NCBI RefSeq assembly: GCF_000226115.1
Contig: NC_016458.1
Coordinates: 5,924,001-5,988,000 of the forward strand
Reading direction: 5' to 3'
DNA: 64,000 nt
Source of the DNA: Thermothielavioides terrestris NRRL 8126
Taxonomy: Eukaryota; Ascomycota; Sordariomycetes; Sordariales; Chaetomiaceae
The notes below the pieces were generated by a model that did no database searches, was not told where the DNA came from, and worked only from the letters and a program-made list of their open reading frames with translations. Position numbers and translations under genes: made by a program. The stretch's first letter is position 1; every line of letters starts with the position of its first letter. Positions 1-9,863 of this stretch are shown here, in pieces.

Positions 1-3000
1 CGTGTAGCCAACCAGGCGCTGATACAGGGCGGCGGGCAGGTAGAAGAACAACTCCTTCCAGAAGGTGGCCAGGACGAAGCGGGCGGTGCGCGCGTAGTTC
101 CAGCGGCCGTGGACGAGCAGTAGGCGGGCGAGGAAGCGGAACTGCGCGATGGCGTAGTCGGCCACGCGCGCCGCCTGCAGGCCCTCGCGGCCCGAGATGC
201 CCACGCCGACGTGCGCGGCCGAGAGCATAGCCAGGTCATTGGCGCCGTCGCCGATGGCGAGGGTGAGCGGCGCCGTGGACGGGTTGAGGGTTGCGCGGAG
301 GCGTTGGAGGAGGGATGGGGAGGATGGGGATGCGGAGGGGGCCGAGGATGGGGAGGAAGCCGCGCGGACCGTGCGGACGAGGAGGGCCTTTTGCGCGGGC
401 GAGGCGCGGCAGCAGATGACCGAGTCGATGGTAAGTATGAGGCGGTAGAAAAGGGTCTTGGCGTGGGCGGCGTCGGGCGCCTCGAGGGCAGCGAGGGTGT
501 GCCCGTCGATGACGACCACGGTGTGGCCTGGCGTGTGCGAGGCGTTGGTCTCGGCTTGGAGCTGGAGGTCCTCCATGATGGTAAGGATTTGTACTTGCAG
601 ATCGCCCTTGGCGACGTCGAGCACGAAAATATCGGACCCCGGCTGACAGATGCGGGCCGAGTGGGCGATGTTGATGGCAGTCTCGCGCTTGTCGCCCGTA
701 AGCATCCAGATCTTGATGTTTGCGCGCCGGAGCCGGTCGATCGTTTCAGCGACGCCGTGCTGGAGCTGGTCCTCGATGCCCGAGGCACCAATCAGGTCGA
801 GTGACTGTTCGATCATCTCTCCGACTGCCTCGATGCGGTCCTGGCGATCCACCAGACTCGTTTCAGCGTCTCGGTAGAGCTTCTTCCAGCTGTTGTACTC
901 CTGCTCGCTGAGGAACCTATGCGCAAAGAGAAGCGTGCGGAGGCCTTCGGTGGCGAAGTCATCGATCTGCCGGAAGCAGCGAGCGAAGATGGCGGCATCG
1001 TCCGAGAGGGATGGATCCTCGAGGAAAGCAAACTTGCTCGGCACAGTCCGAGACGCCGCCGTGTGAGCGGCCTTGCTTCCAGCGCGGAGCAGGTCTAGGG
1101 AGGCCATACGAGAGTTGAGAGAAGGCCGAGATTCGACGTAGGCCATGGGGCTCAGGGCGCTGATCTCGAATGATCTGCTTCTGTCCACGTGTGGGCGCTT
1201 GCTGGTGCCGCCAGCGACCGACCCGTGCCGTCCAAGCGCGAGGCTCCGTCGGATCGTCAGGCTCGGCCGTCCCCCGAAGCTGTTGCGCGGTTCGCGGGCC
1301 TCGCTCTTGCGCAGCAGCTGGTGCTCAAACTCGAGGCTTTGACGGAGCTCCTTGGCCTTCTGCGCCGCCAGGTCGGCCATTCTCAGCCGCGGGACGATGA
1401 CCGAGTCGGCGCCCTTGGTGAGCAGCCAGATGCTCCCGTCGGGGCAGCGTACGATGATGGACATGCGTTTGCGCTTGCTGCTGAACTCGATCACGTCGAG
1501 AATCTGGTACGTGCGATCCGAATGACCGCCGCCGCCTGATATCCGGAGAGTTACTGTCTGCGACGTCCGCTGCACCACCAAGAAGCCAAGCTCCTGTGCC
1601 GCCCTGACCAGGGCCAGCTCGTCAGGCGAAGCCGCTTGGAAGTCGACGCGGCCGTCCTTGTGTTCCGGGAGGCAGGTGTGGCAGAGCGCCATTGCAAGGA
1701 TGAACTGCGTGGCGCGCCTGGAGAAATCCGAGTCCGGGCGCAGCCGAATGTATTCTAGCAAGTCAACGGTCGTGAGATCCGGCTGCACATGATCCGGTCG
1801 ACCTGACGACCGCCAGTGGGAGGAGGACCGGCGACCGGTGACCGGAGACGTTGGTGTCGCCGGCGACAGAAACCTTGTGAGGGTAGGGCCGTCAGGGGAT
1901 GTAGCGCCATGTTCGGGATTCGGGCTGAGCACCCCTGACACTGACACGCCCGGGCTCGACGCTCCAGTCGCCAGTGGGTCTTGAGCCGGGACGAGGTCCA
2001 TCTCGTGCAACCAAGCGGTGCCGGCAACGCTCAGTTTACGGAACCTCATGACGTTTTCCGTCAGGGTTCCTGTTTTGTCGGAGAACAGGTAGCCGACCTG
2101 GCCGAGGTTTTCCAGGATGGTGTTCGTGTTGCAGCGGGCCGGAGTGTCGGACGCCTCATCGTACATTTCGACGTCGGAGTTGAGCAGCAACATCTGTGCA
2201 ATCTTGACAATCTCCAAGCTCACATACAGAGCCAGTGGAATAACGTTGTTAAACTGGATCGCGAAGCCCATAATAATCTGCGAATAAGGGACTGGGATGT
2301 CAGCAAGATACCACGCGTTCCGCTCGTAGGTCCGCTGCCAGATGGCATAGCCCCCCGAAAGCCCAGCAACGAGAGCAATCAGGTAAAAGACGAGGGCTAC
2401 GACGATCATGTTGGCCATGCGCTCGAGAGCGGGCTTCTTGGCGGCCGGGTGACGGTTGGCGTTTCGGCGGATCTTCGTTTCTTCGCCCGTGTTGATGACC
2501 ACGCCGAGAACGGCTGCCGTGTTCCGGATGGTGCAGCCGCGGTAGACAATCTCGCTGAGGGTCAGCGGGAGTGTCTCCCCGTTGACAGTCACGCGGCCAT
2601 CGAACCGGTATAGATCCGGGTTCGGATCTTCGACGACGAATTCGGCACCGCAAGCGCAGATGCCTTCGATAGAGTCGCATCCCTTCAGGGCCAGCGACAC
2701 CTGTTTGCTCTTGAGGTTTGTCTCCCCGTCGAGCGCCATGGTCTCGACGTACGCAATGCCCTCCTCGCCATCGGCGTGAAGGAGCACAATGTCGGCCGGC
2801 ACATCCTCGTCTCTCGCCAGCCTGATGACGTCGCCGACCTCTAGGTCCTTCCACTGAACTGTGCGCCATTCCAAGCCCAGGTCAGAAGCGTGCCCCGTCT
2901 CGCAATGCCCGAGATTGTCAGTCTCTTTGGGCGCGACGGTAGCATGGATCCACCACCTCGGCCCCCGCCTGCTGCTGGCGGCACCCGCACGCCTTAGGAC

Positions 3001-3552
3001 GGTAACCGACTTGGCGTTTTCGACTTTGTCGAGGCGGTGTCGCTTCCAGTCATCGTAGCCCTCCTTGGTAATGGTAAGAAGGACGAAGAACAACAGCGGC
3101 AGGATGGTGGTGACGTTGCCAGTGGTGCTGATGCCCGGGATCGTCTGGGGAATGCCGACGCAAAGAAAGTAGAAGTTTGCCAAGCGAGTGAACTGGAAGA
3201 TCAGCTGTTTCGGAAAGAAGTCGTAGACAGTGTAGCGAGAGGTGCGGATGGAGTTGGAGATGTAGGGGGCCCCGCGCCTCTCGTCGAGCAGCGGCGCGGT
3301 GCGGTGCGGCCTGAGCGGGATGTGCCGGCCGTCCTTGGATGCGGGCAGCGCCTTGCGGCCGAGGATGAGCTGGACGACGATGCGGCGGTACCATTGTTCT
3401 GCTGTGGTCTTGAAAGTGCTCCTCCTCCCCTGGGCGCATTTGGAGCTGGCTGGGGGAGAAACGGCGGCAGGGACCTTCTCTGACGAGCGCTGGCCCATGG
3501 CCTGAACGTGGTCGCTTCCGCCATCCGTGCCCTTCCCTTCTCGGCCCTTCAT
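1..3552 (-). CDS. P4-type phospholipid-translocating ATPase (Dnf3-like flippase), C-terminus beyond the window
   Basis: One uninterrupted frame runs from an ATG at 3552 to the left edge, giving 1184 visible residues without introns. P4-ATPases flip aminophospholipids to the cytosolic leaflet of Golgi, endosome and plasma membranes. Visible landmarks in order are a conserved YDFFPKQL segment before TM1, the actuator DGET loop (D275), the phosphorylated aspartate in DKTGTLTE (D492), the TGDKRETA nucleotide-binding motif (D954) and the hinge GDGANDLAML (first D about 1102). The last membrane helices (about M5-M10) are missing because the window ends. In M4 the sequence reads IPLAL where P4 pumps usually carry PISL. 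Resemblance to the Dnf3 branch is judged from the N-terminal region and is less certain than the family. A Ser/Pro-rich insert follows D492 by about 35 residues, and another sits before the hinge motif. Confidence 0.93.
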   Translation of the reverse strand, partial: MKGREGKGTDGGSDHVQAMGQRSSEKVPAAVSPPASSKCAQGRRSTFKTTAEQWYRRIVVQLILGRKALPASKDGRHIPLRPHRTAPLLDERRGAPYISNSIRTSRYTVYDFFPKQLIFQFTRLANFYFLCVGIPQTIPGISTTGNVTTILPLLFFVLLTITKEGYDDWKRHRLDKVENAKSVTVLRRAGAASSRRGPRWWIHATVAPKETDNLGHCETGHASDLGLEWRTVQWKDLEVGDVIRLARDEDVPADIVLLHADGEEGIAYVETMALDGETNLKSKQVSLALKGCDSIEGICACGAEFVVEDPNPDLYRFDGRVTVNGETLPLTLSEIVYRGCTIRNTAAVLGVVINTGEETKIRRNANRHPAAKKPALERMANMIVVALVFYLIALVAGLSGGYAIWQRTYERNAWYLADIPVPYSQIIMGFAIQFNNVIPLALYVSLEIVKIAQMLLLNSDVEMYDEASDTPARCNTNTILENLGQVGYLFSDKTGTLTENVMRFRKLSVAGTAWLHEMDLVPAQDPLATGASSPGVSVSGVLSPNPEHGATSPDGPTLTRFLSPATPTSPVTGRRSSSHWRSSGRPDHVQPDLTTVDLLEYIRLRPDSDFSRRATQFILAMALCHTCLPEHKDGRVDFQAASPDELALVRAAQELGFLVVQRTSQTVTLRISGGGGHSDRTYQILDVIEFSSKRKRMSIIVRCPDGSIWLLTKGADSVIVPRLRMADLAAQKAKELRQSLEFEHQLLRKSEAREPRNSFGGRPSLTIRRSLALGRHGSVAGGTSKRPHVDRSRSFEISALSPMAYVESRPSLNSRMASLDLLRAGSKAAHTAASRTVPSKFAFLEDPSLSDDAAIFARCFRQIDDFATEGLRTLLFAHRFLSEQEYNSWKKLYRDAETSLVDRQDRIEAVGEMIEQSLDLIGASGIEDQLQHGVAETIDRLRRANIKIWMLTGDKRETAINIAHSARICQPGSDIFVLDVAKGDLQVQILTIMEDLQLQAETNASHTPGHTVVVIDGHTLAALEAPDAAHAKTLFYRLILTIDSVICCRASPAQKALLVRTVRAASSPSSAPSASPSSPSLLQRLRATLNPSTAPLTLAIGDGANDLAMLSAAHVGVGISGREGLQAARVADYAIAQFRFLARLLLVHGRWNYARTARFVLATFWKELFFYLPAALYQRLVGYT

Positions 3553-4548
3553 CGCGTCTGTGTCAACCCATCATCGGCCATGCTCCTACTGCGCAGTGTC
3601 GTCCTGGAGCAGTTGTGGGTTGCCAGAGCACAAGTAGCTTGACGTCAGAATCCGGAATCCAGAAACAAGGCCGGGAGCGGAAAGCGAGGATCTCGCATTC
3701 AGCATCCCTTGTTGAGACTGGGAGTGGAGCATGCACATTGACCGGAATTGATGCGGGCTTGAAGGAGCGTGGCAGTGCTTTCCCGAAACCTCGTGTCAGC
3801 AGTACGGCCAAACAGCATCATATCATTACAACATCAAACAGGATAATAGCGAATGAATTTGAGGTGTTCTCGTATTGGAAGCTGCCTGTGTGACAACACA
3901 GAACGCAACAAGTGAACGACATTCCTTGACCAGTGGAAGACATGGAGGTTGCATTCGTGGATTGTTCGGAAGGGACGGGGAGCAGGGAAAAAATTGGGCC
4001 AAGACCGGGCTGCAGCAGCGGCATGTGGCCATCTCGCTGTCCACTAGCGTCCCCACACTACAAAGTACAGTGGAGACCCAAGGGCAGCCGGCCCGGGGGA
4101 TTTGCTGGATGGCTGCTGCCGCCTGAAACATCCATGCTTCCGGTCCGGGTGCTTCCTTCCTTGAAGTGTCACCCCCTGTGGCACTCCACGCTTTCATGGT
4201 CGGTTCCCAAGCTGCTCATTTGCTTGCATGCCTGAGGATATTCCCAGGGAAATTGAGCGTCGATTCCCAGGGAAGATGAGCCCAGGGAAAATGAGCGTCG
4301 ATGGCATAAAGCTATTCGTGCCATCTTTTATTCCAACTACCGACCGTCCCATGCGCTGAGTCGGGCTGAGAGGCCAATCCGCAGCGCGGTTTCGGCCAGA
4401 CTCGGATGTGACACGCCACTTGACCATGGAACGACACACACGCAACCTTCTTTTCCTCAGCAGCCCCGAAGGCCCTCGAATAAAAATGCATTGTCGAAGC
4501 TCCAGTTGCGTCCCTGTATAACATTTGCTCGGGGTATTCTATGAATGC
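3553..4548. other. Intergenic, 5' of the flippase and 3' of UGDH
   Basis: About 1 kb between the flippase start and the UGDH stop. No convincing coding frame, RNA gene or repeat was recognised. A short direct repeat around 4240-4295 (GGGAA..ATGAGC..GTCGAT, given twice) is the only visible structure. Confidence 0.6.
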
Positions 4549-6695
4549 TCAAACCATCATGGCCATGCGACTCCGGCGCCCTACGCTTTCGACCCTGAAC
4601 CCGATCTTCTCCATGCCGGCGATGTCGAGCACCCCCCGGCCGTCAAAGACCCAGTGCGGCCTATTCATGTGGTAGTACACCTTACTCCAATCCACGCGAC
4701 TCTTGGCAACGTGCTCCTTGCTCGCGCCGTAGCCCGCCGAGCCGGTGACGCGCTCTGCACGGCAGTCGGGACAGTCTTCGGGGCACGGGGGCATCGGGTG
4801 GAACCGGTTGAGCGGGTCCTCCGCGTCTGGGCCCGAATCCAAGCCGGATGGTGTTGCCGAGGGCTGAGACAGCCTGAGGTAGGACTGGAGCGCGAGCAGA
4901 TCGGTCTCGTGCGGCTCGGCGCGCGCAAACGGCCGCGGATCTGCCGGTCTGGCATCGGCGTTCGGCGCCGCCACCGGCGCGTTTCGGAACTCATCAAACT
5001 CGGTCGTGATGAGCACGGCGTCGGCTCCCCAGCATGCTGCATACACATCCGCATACACAGCCACCGGCCCGCCGTTGCTCTGCAGCGCGCCCGGGCCTGC
5101 GAAGCGACCGATTTCGTCCGCCATCTGCGCGGGGATGCAGAGAGGGTCGAAGACCGCGATCTCTCTCGGTCCTTCCTCCTCCAGCGCCCGGATGATGTCC
5201 AGCGCCGGCGACTCGCGCGTGTCGTTGGTATCCTTCTTAAAGGCGTACCCGAGCACCGTCACCTTCTTGCCAGCCAGCGTGTTGTTCAGGCACTTCACGA
5301 CCCGCGAGACGAACCTGTTCCTGGCGAACTCGTTCATCTCGATGACGGCCCGCCAGTAGCTGGCAACCTCGGGCAGCACCAGCGTCTCGGCCAGGTAGAC
5401 CAGGCTCAGCACGTCCTTCTTGAAGCAGCTCCCGCCGAAGCCGATGCCGGCCCTGAGGAACTTGCCGCCGATGCGAGGGTCCGCGCCGATCGCGCCCGCC
5501 ACCTCGTCGACATCGGCGCCGGTCGCATCGCACACGGCCGCAATAGAGTTGATGCTGCTGATGCGCTGCGCGAGCATCGAGTTCGCCACAAGCTTGGCCA
5601 GCTCGGAGCTGAAGACGTGGGTGGTGATGATGCGCGACCGCGGGATCCAGCTCGCGTACACCGACGCCAGGGCGGCCGCCGCCCGGTGGCCCGACGCCGT
5701 GTCGCTGGAGCCGATCAGGATGCGATCCGCGTGCAGCAGGTCCTTGACGGCCGTGCCGGCCGCAAGGAACTCCGGGTTGCTGAGGACTTCGAAATGGACA
5801 CCCGGCTGGTACAGCGCGAGCTAATTTGTGTTAGAGAGTTGGAGGTGGGAGTGAGGGAAGGATGTTGGATGACTTGCCGTGTCCTGCACGAGCTGCGCTG
5901 TCCGGCACGGGACCGTCGACTTCTCGACAATGATGGTGCCCGGGCTGGCGTGCTGCGCGACGACGGCCGTCACGGCCTCGAACGCGGCCATGTCCGTCGC
6001 GGAACCGGCTCCATTACCCCGGCTCTTCGTGGGCGTGTTGACGGCGATGAGCACCACATCGGCTTCGCTGACGCACTTGGCCACGTCTGTCGTGAACACC
6101 AAGTTTGGCTGTCTCGCGGCAACGGTGATCAGGCGGCCTGGATGCCCCTCGCTCGCGCCAGCCGCCTCGTCGTCTCGGCTGCTAACTGCCGCATCACAGT
6201 TGGTTGGGCTGCTGGCGACGACGCACTCCCTCGAGCCGTCCCGGGCGATGCGCAGAATGTCATTCAGGCCGGGTTCATAAATGGGCGGGTGCCTCGAGTT
6301 CCAGCGGCGGATGCGCTTCTCATCTCTGTCGACGACGGTGACGCGGATGTCGGGGTTGTGGAACGCGATGACAGCGGCCGTTGGTCCTCCTGCGCGGGCG
6401 CCATCCATCAGTACTTTGCTCCTCCCTGCGCGCAGCGCAGCGCGAACTCACCGACAAAGCCGGCTCCAACGCAGCAGATGTTGCGGACAGGAGACGCTCG
6501 AGCGGCGGCGTCAGACAAGGCGGAAGACAGGGGCGGGCTGTTGGCGCGCGATCCGAGGTTGAGATAGGCCGCGTCGTCTTGGGGCCGGAGCGGGGGACTG
6601 AAGGTTAAGCTGCCTTCTGGTGTAGTGGGTGCGGTCGAATCGTCCAGCGCGCCCAGCTCGTCAGCCTCGACGGCTGATGGCGGCAGGGGGTTCAT
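4549..6695 (-). CDS. UDP-glucose 6-dehydrogenase, enlarged fungal form
   Basis: Three exons: 6695-6452, 6389-5878 and 5820-4549, giving 675 residues. The enzyme oxidises UDP-glucose to UDP-glucuronate with two NAD+. The dinucleotide motif GAGFVG lies at about 77-82, split by intron 1. The middle helix carries AKLVANSMLAQRISSINS and the catalytic cysteine is C384 in GFGGSCFKKD. The C-terminal UDP-sugar domain contains GYAFKKDTNDTRESP. Intron 1 (6451-6390) is GT-AG. Intron 2 (5877-5821) starts GCAAGT, so it is a GC-AG intron; joining there restores VQDT-LALYQPG. Typical enzymes are about 460-490 residues. This one has about 70 extra N-terminal residues (Ser/Pro-rich), a Ser/Asp-rich insert before the second beta unit and a Cys-containing insert (PPCPEDCPDC) near the end. 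It is divergent from the glycosyltransferase at 7715. Confidence 0.93.
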
Positions 6696-7714
6696 GGTCA
6701 GTCTGTTGGCCTGGGGTTGGGGCGAGCAGAACCAGCGAAAACGGGAGCAAGCGGCAATGGAAAAAGCAGCTGGGCGATATTGTCAAAAGGAGAACAGCAG
6801 AACACGCCGCACATTGCTCGACGTCTCCCGGAACGGTCACAGGGCTGCAAGGCGCTGCCAGGCGCTCTCCGAGATTGGCCGCTGCTATAACAGGAACCTC
6901 CTGCTCCCACATCACCATCTCCGTGCAACCGTGTGGGGTCATCTGCTTCTGGGAATGGTGTGGCCCGGTCACACTGCATCCATCATGGGAATCGCCGCTC
7001 ATCAACCTGCCACCCTCGCTCTCAAGTAGATTGCAGGTACATGCCGCGCAATTCATGAACGGCGGGGTACCTTCCAAGCCGCCGTATGCTGAAGGGTGTG
7101 ACGTCCATGCATGCCGAGCTTGGAAATGCGGGTCAGCCTTTGCACCCGGTTTTCGCCCAAAGGGCGGTGGTGCAGAGTGGTTGATCAAGAACGAGCACCA
7201 ACTGCGTGGTGCACGTTGGCGAAACGGCGCCCGCCTATTCGCGCGTTCTGGTCGCGGGGCAGTGAAGCTTCTTAGCCGCCCAGGAGCGCTCCTTATCGCA
7301 GATCAAGGGTCCCCCGCCGTGCGTCTCTTGGCCCCGGCCACACCCGGCCCCCTTGTAACCCCAACTTCGCAACCCCAACCCAGCCTTCCCGACCAAGCAA
7401 TCAGCACACGTTCCTCGTTCTCGGCCTCTGGCGGCCTTGCCATCTGCCAGGGCTCATGTGGAAGAGACACACTGTCCTATTGGTCCAACTCAGATGCAGG
7501 TGCGATGCCGCGGGCGGTGCGACCTGCAGCCAGTGAGCGGATGATGGTTAGTCGGGCCCGTCCTCGGCCCACGCCGACCGCCCCGGCGATAAGGTTAAAC
7601 ATCCCGGCGGCATCGCGCACCACGAGCCGCTCACACATCGCCGAAAAGAAAAAGAAGGAAAAGAAATGAATCCTCAGCTTCACTCCTCTCCGCCTTGATT
7701 GTCGCCCGGACACC
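6696..7714. promoter_or_regulatory. Shared divergent upstream region of UGDH and GT4
   Basis: About 1 kb separates the two start codons and must hold both promoters. GCACGTTG at 7211-7218 resembles a weak Pho4/NUC-1-type E-box (CACGTK); this is one match and may be chance. The GT4 start sits in CACCATGG, a good context. No other coding frame looks real here. Confidence 0.45.
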
Positions 7715-9253
7715 ATGGAGCCCGATCTGGCGACGTTCCCGGATGCCCTCCGGGGTAAGCGCATCCTGCTCTGCACCGAGTCCTTCGGACCCGTTAACGG
7801 TGTCTCCCGGACGACGCTGATGCTCGTCAACCACCTGCGGGCCAACGGCGTTGACGTCGCCGTCGTTGCACCGCACACGGGCGAAAAGACCTTCACACCG
7901 GAACCGACCAGCCAAGCCGCGAACCAGGCCAAGCAGAAAAATGCCGACGTTCGTGTCCACGGCTACCCGCTGCCCTACAACCCGGAGCTTTCCGTTGTGT
8001 ACCCGGTCCGGGTCTCGACGCTCTACAAACGCACCTTCGGCGCCGCCCCGGACCTCATTTACCTCGCCTCGCCGGCGTCCCTCGGCTTCCAGGTGATGCT
8101 CCAGATCCGCCAGCAGCCCCCCGCGCGGCAGACCCCGATCATCTGCAACTTCCAGACCGACCTTGCCGCCTATTGCACGATCCTCTTCCCCCAGCCCTTC
8201 AGCACGCTGGCCGTCGCCGCCCTCGCCACCGTGCAGGGGTTCCTCTTCCGCCACGCGTCCGTCAAGACCATCTTCTACCCGAGCCGCGCCGTGCGCCGCT
8301 ACCTCGCCTCCTCGGGCCAGCAGGGCGGCGGCGTGCGCTGCCCCGCCGCCAAGCTCGAGCTGCTGCAGCGGGGCGTCGACACCCAGCTGTTCCACCCGTC
8401 GCGCCGCAGCGACGCCCTGCGCGCCCAGGTCGCGCCCGCCGGCGAGATCGTGCTGATCTGCGTGTCGCGCCTGGCCGGCGAGAAGGGCTTCGGATTCCTG
8501 GCGGACGCGGCCGCCGCGCTGGACCGGCGCGGCCTGCCGTTCCGCCTGATGATCGTGGGCGGGAACCGCAGCGCGGCGGTCGAGGCCGAGATCAAGGGCT
8601 TGTTCGCGCCGCTGGTGCAGCGCGGGAAGGTCGTCTTTGCCGGGTTCCTCGTGGGCGAGAAGCTCGCTGCGGCGTATGCCTCGGCCGATATCTTCCTGCA
8701 CTGCTCGGTCACGGAGACGTTTGGGCTGGTGGTGCTGGAGTCCATGGCGAGCGGCGTGCCGGTCGTGGCGCGCGACGAGGGCGGGCCGAGCGACATCGTG
8801 CGGGACGGCGAGAGCGGGTTCCTGACGCCGCCGGCGGATTTGGACGCGTTTGTGGATAAGGTGATGATGCTGGCCGAGGACGCCGAGCTGCGGAGGCGCT
8901 GCGGCGAGAATGCGCGCCGCCAGGCCGAGGAGGCCACCTGGGAGAGGATCAACAACAGGGTTGCGTGGCGCATGGCCGAGATGATTGAGCAGAGCCGCAA
9001 GGAGAAGGCCGAGTTGCTGGCGCAGCGCAAGGCGAAGGCGCAGGACGACGGGCTGCCGGCGGAAGAACAGAGCTTGCTGCCCAAGGACGCCGTCCGAGAC
9101 ACGGTCATCGATGCGCGGCTTGCTGGTGGTATGGTCGCTATATCTGCGACCTGGGTTGCTGTCGGGGCGTATCTGATCTTCATCAAGGTGGGCTTGTGGG
9201 TGAAGGCGAGATTTAGGAGTTGGTTTGCGAGGGAAGCGGCAAGCACTCAGTGA
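7715..9253 (+). CDS. Family 4 glycosyltransferase with C-terminal membrane anchor
   Basis: Single exon, 512 residues. The N-terminal half has the GT-B opening (KRILLCTESFGPVNGVSRTT) and the C-terminal half the GT4 retaining-transferase signature E-x7-E (E334 to E342, in ETFGLVVLE) followed by SGVPVVARDEGGPSDIV. After about residue 400 comes a charged coiled stretch, then a hydrophobic segment (about 467-490, MVAISATWVAVGAYLIFIKVG) and a short basic tail, so the protein is probably tail-anchored with the catalytic part in the cytosol. The fold resembles bacterial MgtA-like and plant SQD2-type lipid glycosyltransferases. The acceptor is unknown. Its divergent neighbour makes UDP-glucuronate, so that donor is an attractive but unproven guess. 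Confidence 0.88.
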   Translation: MEPDLATFPDALRGKRILLCTESFGPVNGVSRTTLMLVNHLRANGVDVAVVAPHTGEKTFTPEPTSQAANQAKQKNADVRVHGYPLPYNPELSVVYPVRVSTLYKRTFGAAPDLIYLASPASLGFQVMLQIRQQPPARQTPIICNFQTDLAAYCTILFPQPFSTLAVAALATVQGFLFRHASVKTIFYPSRAVRRYLASSGQQGGGVRCPAAKLELLQRGVDTQLFHPSRRSDALRAQVAPAGEIVLICVSRLAGEKGFGFLADAAAALDRRGLPFRLMIVGGNRSAAVEAEIKGLFAPLVQRGKVVFAGFLVGEKLAAAYASADIFLHCSVTETFGLVVLESMASGVPVVARDEGGPSDIVRDGESGFLTPPADLDAFVDKVMMLAEDAELRRRCGENARRQAEEATWERINNRVAWRMAEMIEQSRKEKAELLAQRKAKAQDDGLPAEEQSLLPKDAVRDTVIDARLAGGMVAISATWVAVGAYLIFIKVGLWVKARFRSWFAREAASTQ

Positions 9254-9332
9254 ATTGAGGAGCGGCCGCGCCGGTTCTTGTTAGACCTTTGATTTTTCCA
9301 TTACTCGAGAGATACCTGCTGAGCAGTCGAGC

Positions 9333-9863
9333 TCAGGGTGTGTAAAACACCTCCTCAATCGGCTTCCACCACGAGGGCTCGCCTGACTCGCTGTCCTTGG
9401 CGCCCGGTACCAGCGACTCCTGCATGCCGTCCGTCATCCTCCACCACTCGCGCACCTTGGGGTTCTCCCGCATGCGCTCCATGTCGCCGGCGTAGTCGTA
9501 CCCGACGTACTTGAAGCTGGCGAACAGGATGCCGGTCTCCGGGTCATGGAAGATGCTATCTGCGGCCGCACTGTCAGTGCTGTCTGTGTATACCCAGCAC
9601 ACGGTCTTAAGGTTCGAGTCCGTTCGTGGACGTGTCAGCGTACAGTCCTGGATGTTGCAGTCCTTGATCTGCTTCAGCACCTCGGGCCACACCGCAGCGT
9701 GGACCTCCTTGTACTTGTCCACAAACTCGGGCTTCAGTTTGACGATCTGGGCGAACCGGCGGCCTGGATACCGCGTTCGGGAGTCCAGCCCAGGTCGATT
9801 CCCGCTCGCCGCGGGGGAATCTGTTGAGCTCGTGGCCGACCAAAGATGAGATTGCGATGACAT
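9333..9863 (-). CDS. L-rhamnose mutarotase family protein
   Basis: Two exons, 9863-9644 and 9559-9333, 148 residues. The family interconverts alpha- and beta-L-rhamnopyranose, feeding rhamnose catabolism. Recognition rests on RRFAQIVKLKPEFVDKYKEVH, VWPEVLKQIKDCNIQDY, HDPETGILFASFKYVG and REWWRMTDGMQESL. The intron (9643-9560, 84 bp, GTACGC...GCCGCAG) has a length divisible by three and no stop in frame, so unspliced reading adds 28 residues between NIQD and IFHD. Splicing restores NIQDYSIFHDPETG. The first in-frame ATG is 9863; about 30 poorly conserved Ser-rich residues precede the core. Bacterial relatives are about 105 residues. It is convergent with GT4, with 79 bp between stops. Confidence 0.9.
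   Translation of the reverse strand: MSSQSHLWSATSSTDSPAASGNRPGLDSRTRYPGRRFAQIVKLKPEFVDKYKEVHAAVWPEVLKQIKDCNIQDCTLTRPRTDSNLKTVCWVYTDSTDSAAADSIFHDPETGILFASFKYVGYDYAGDMERMRENPKVREWWRMTDGMQESLVPGAKDSESGEPSWWKPIEEVFYTP

Noticed and set aside
4525..6567. Long + strand frame of 680 codons
   Set aside because: It is the antisense of UGDH exons; composition is Arg/Ala/Val-rich and no family resemblance exists.
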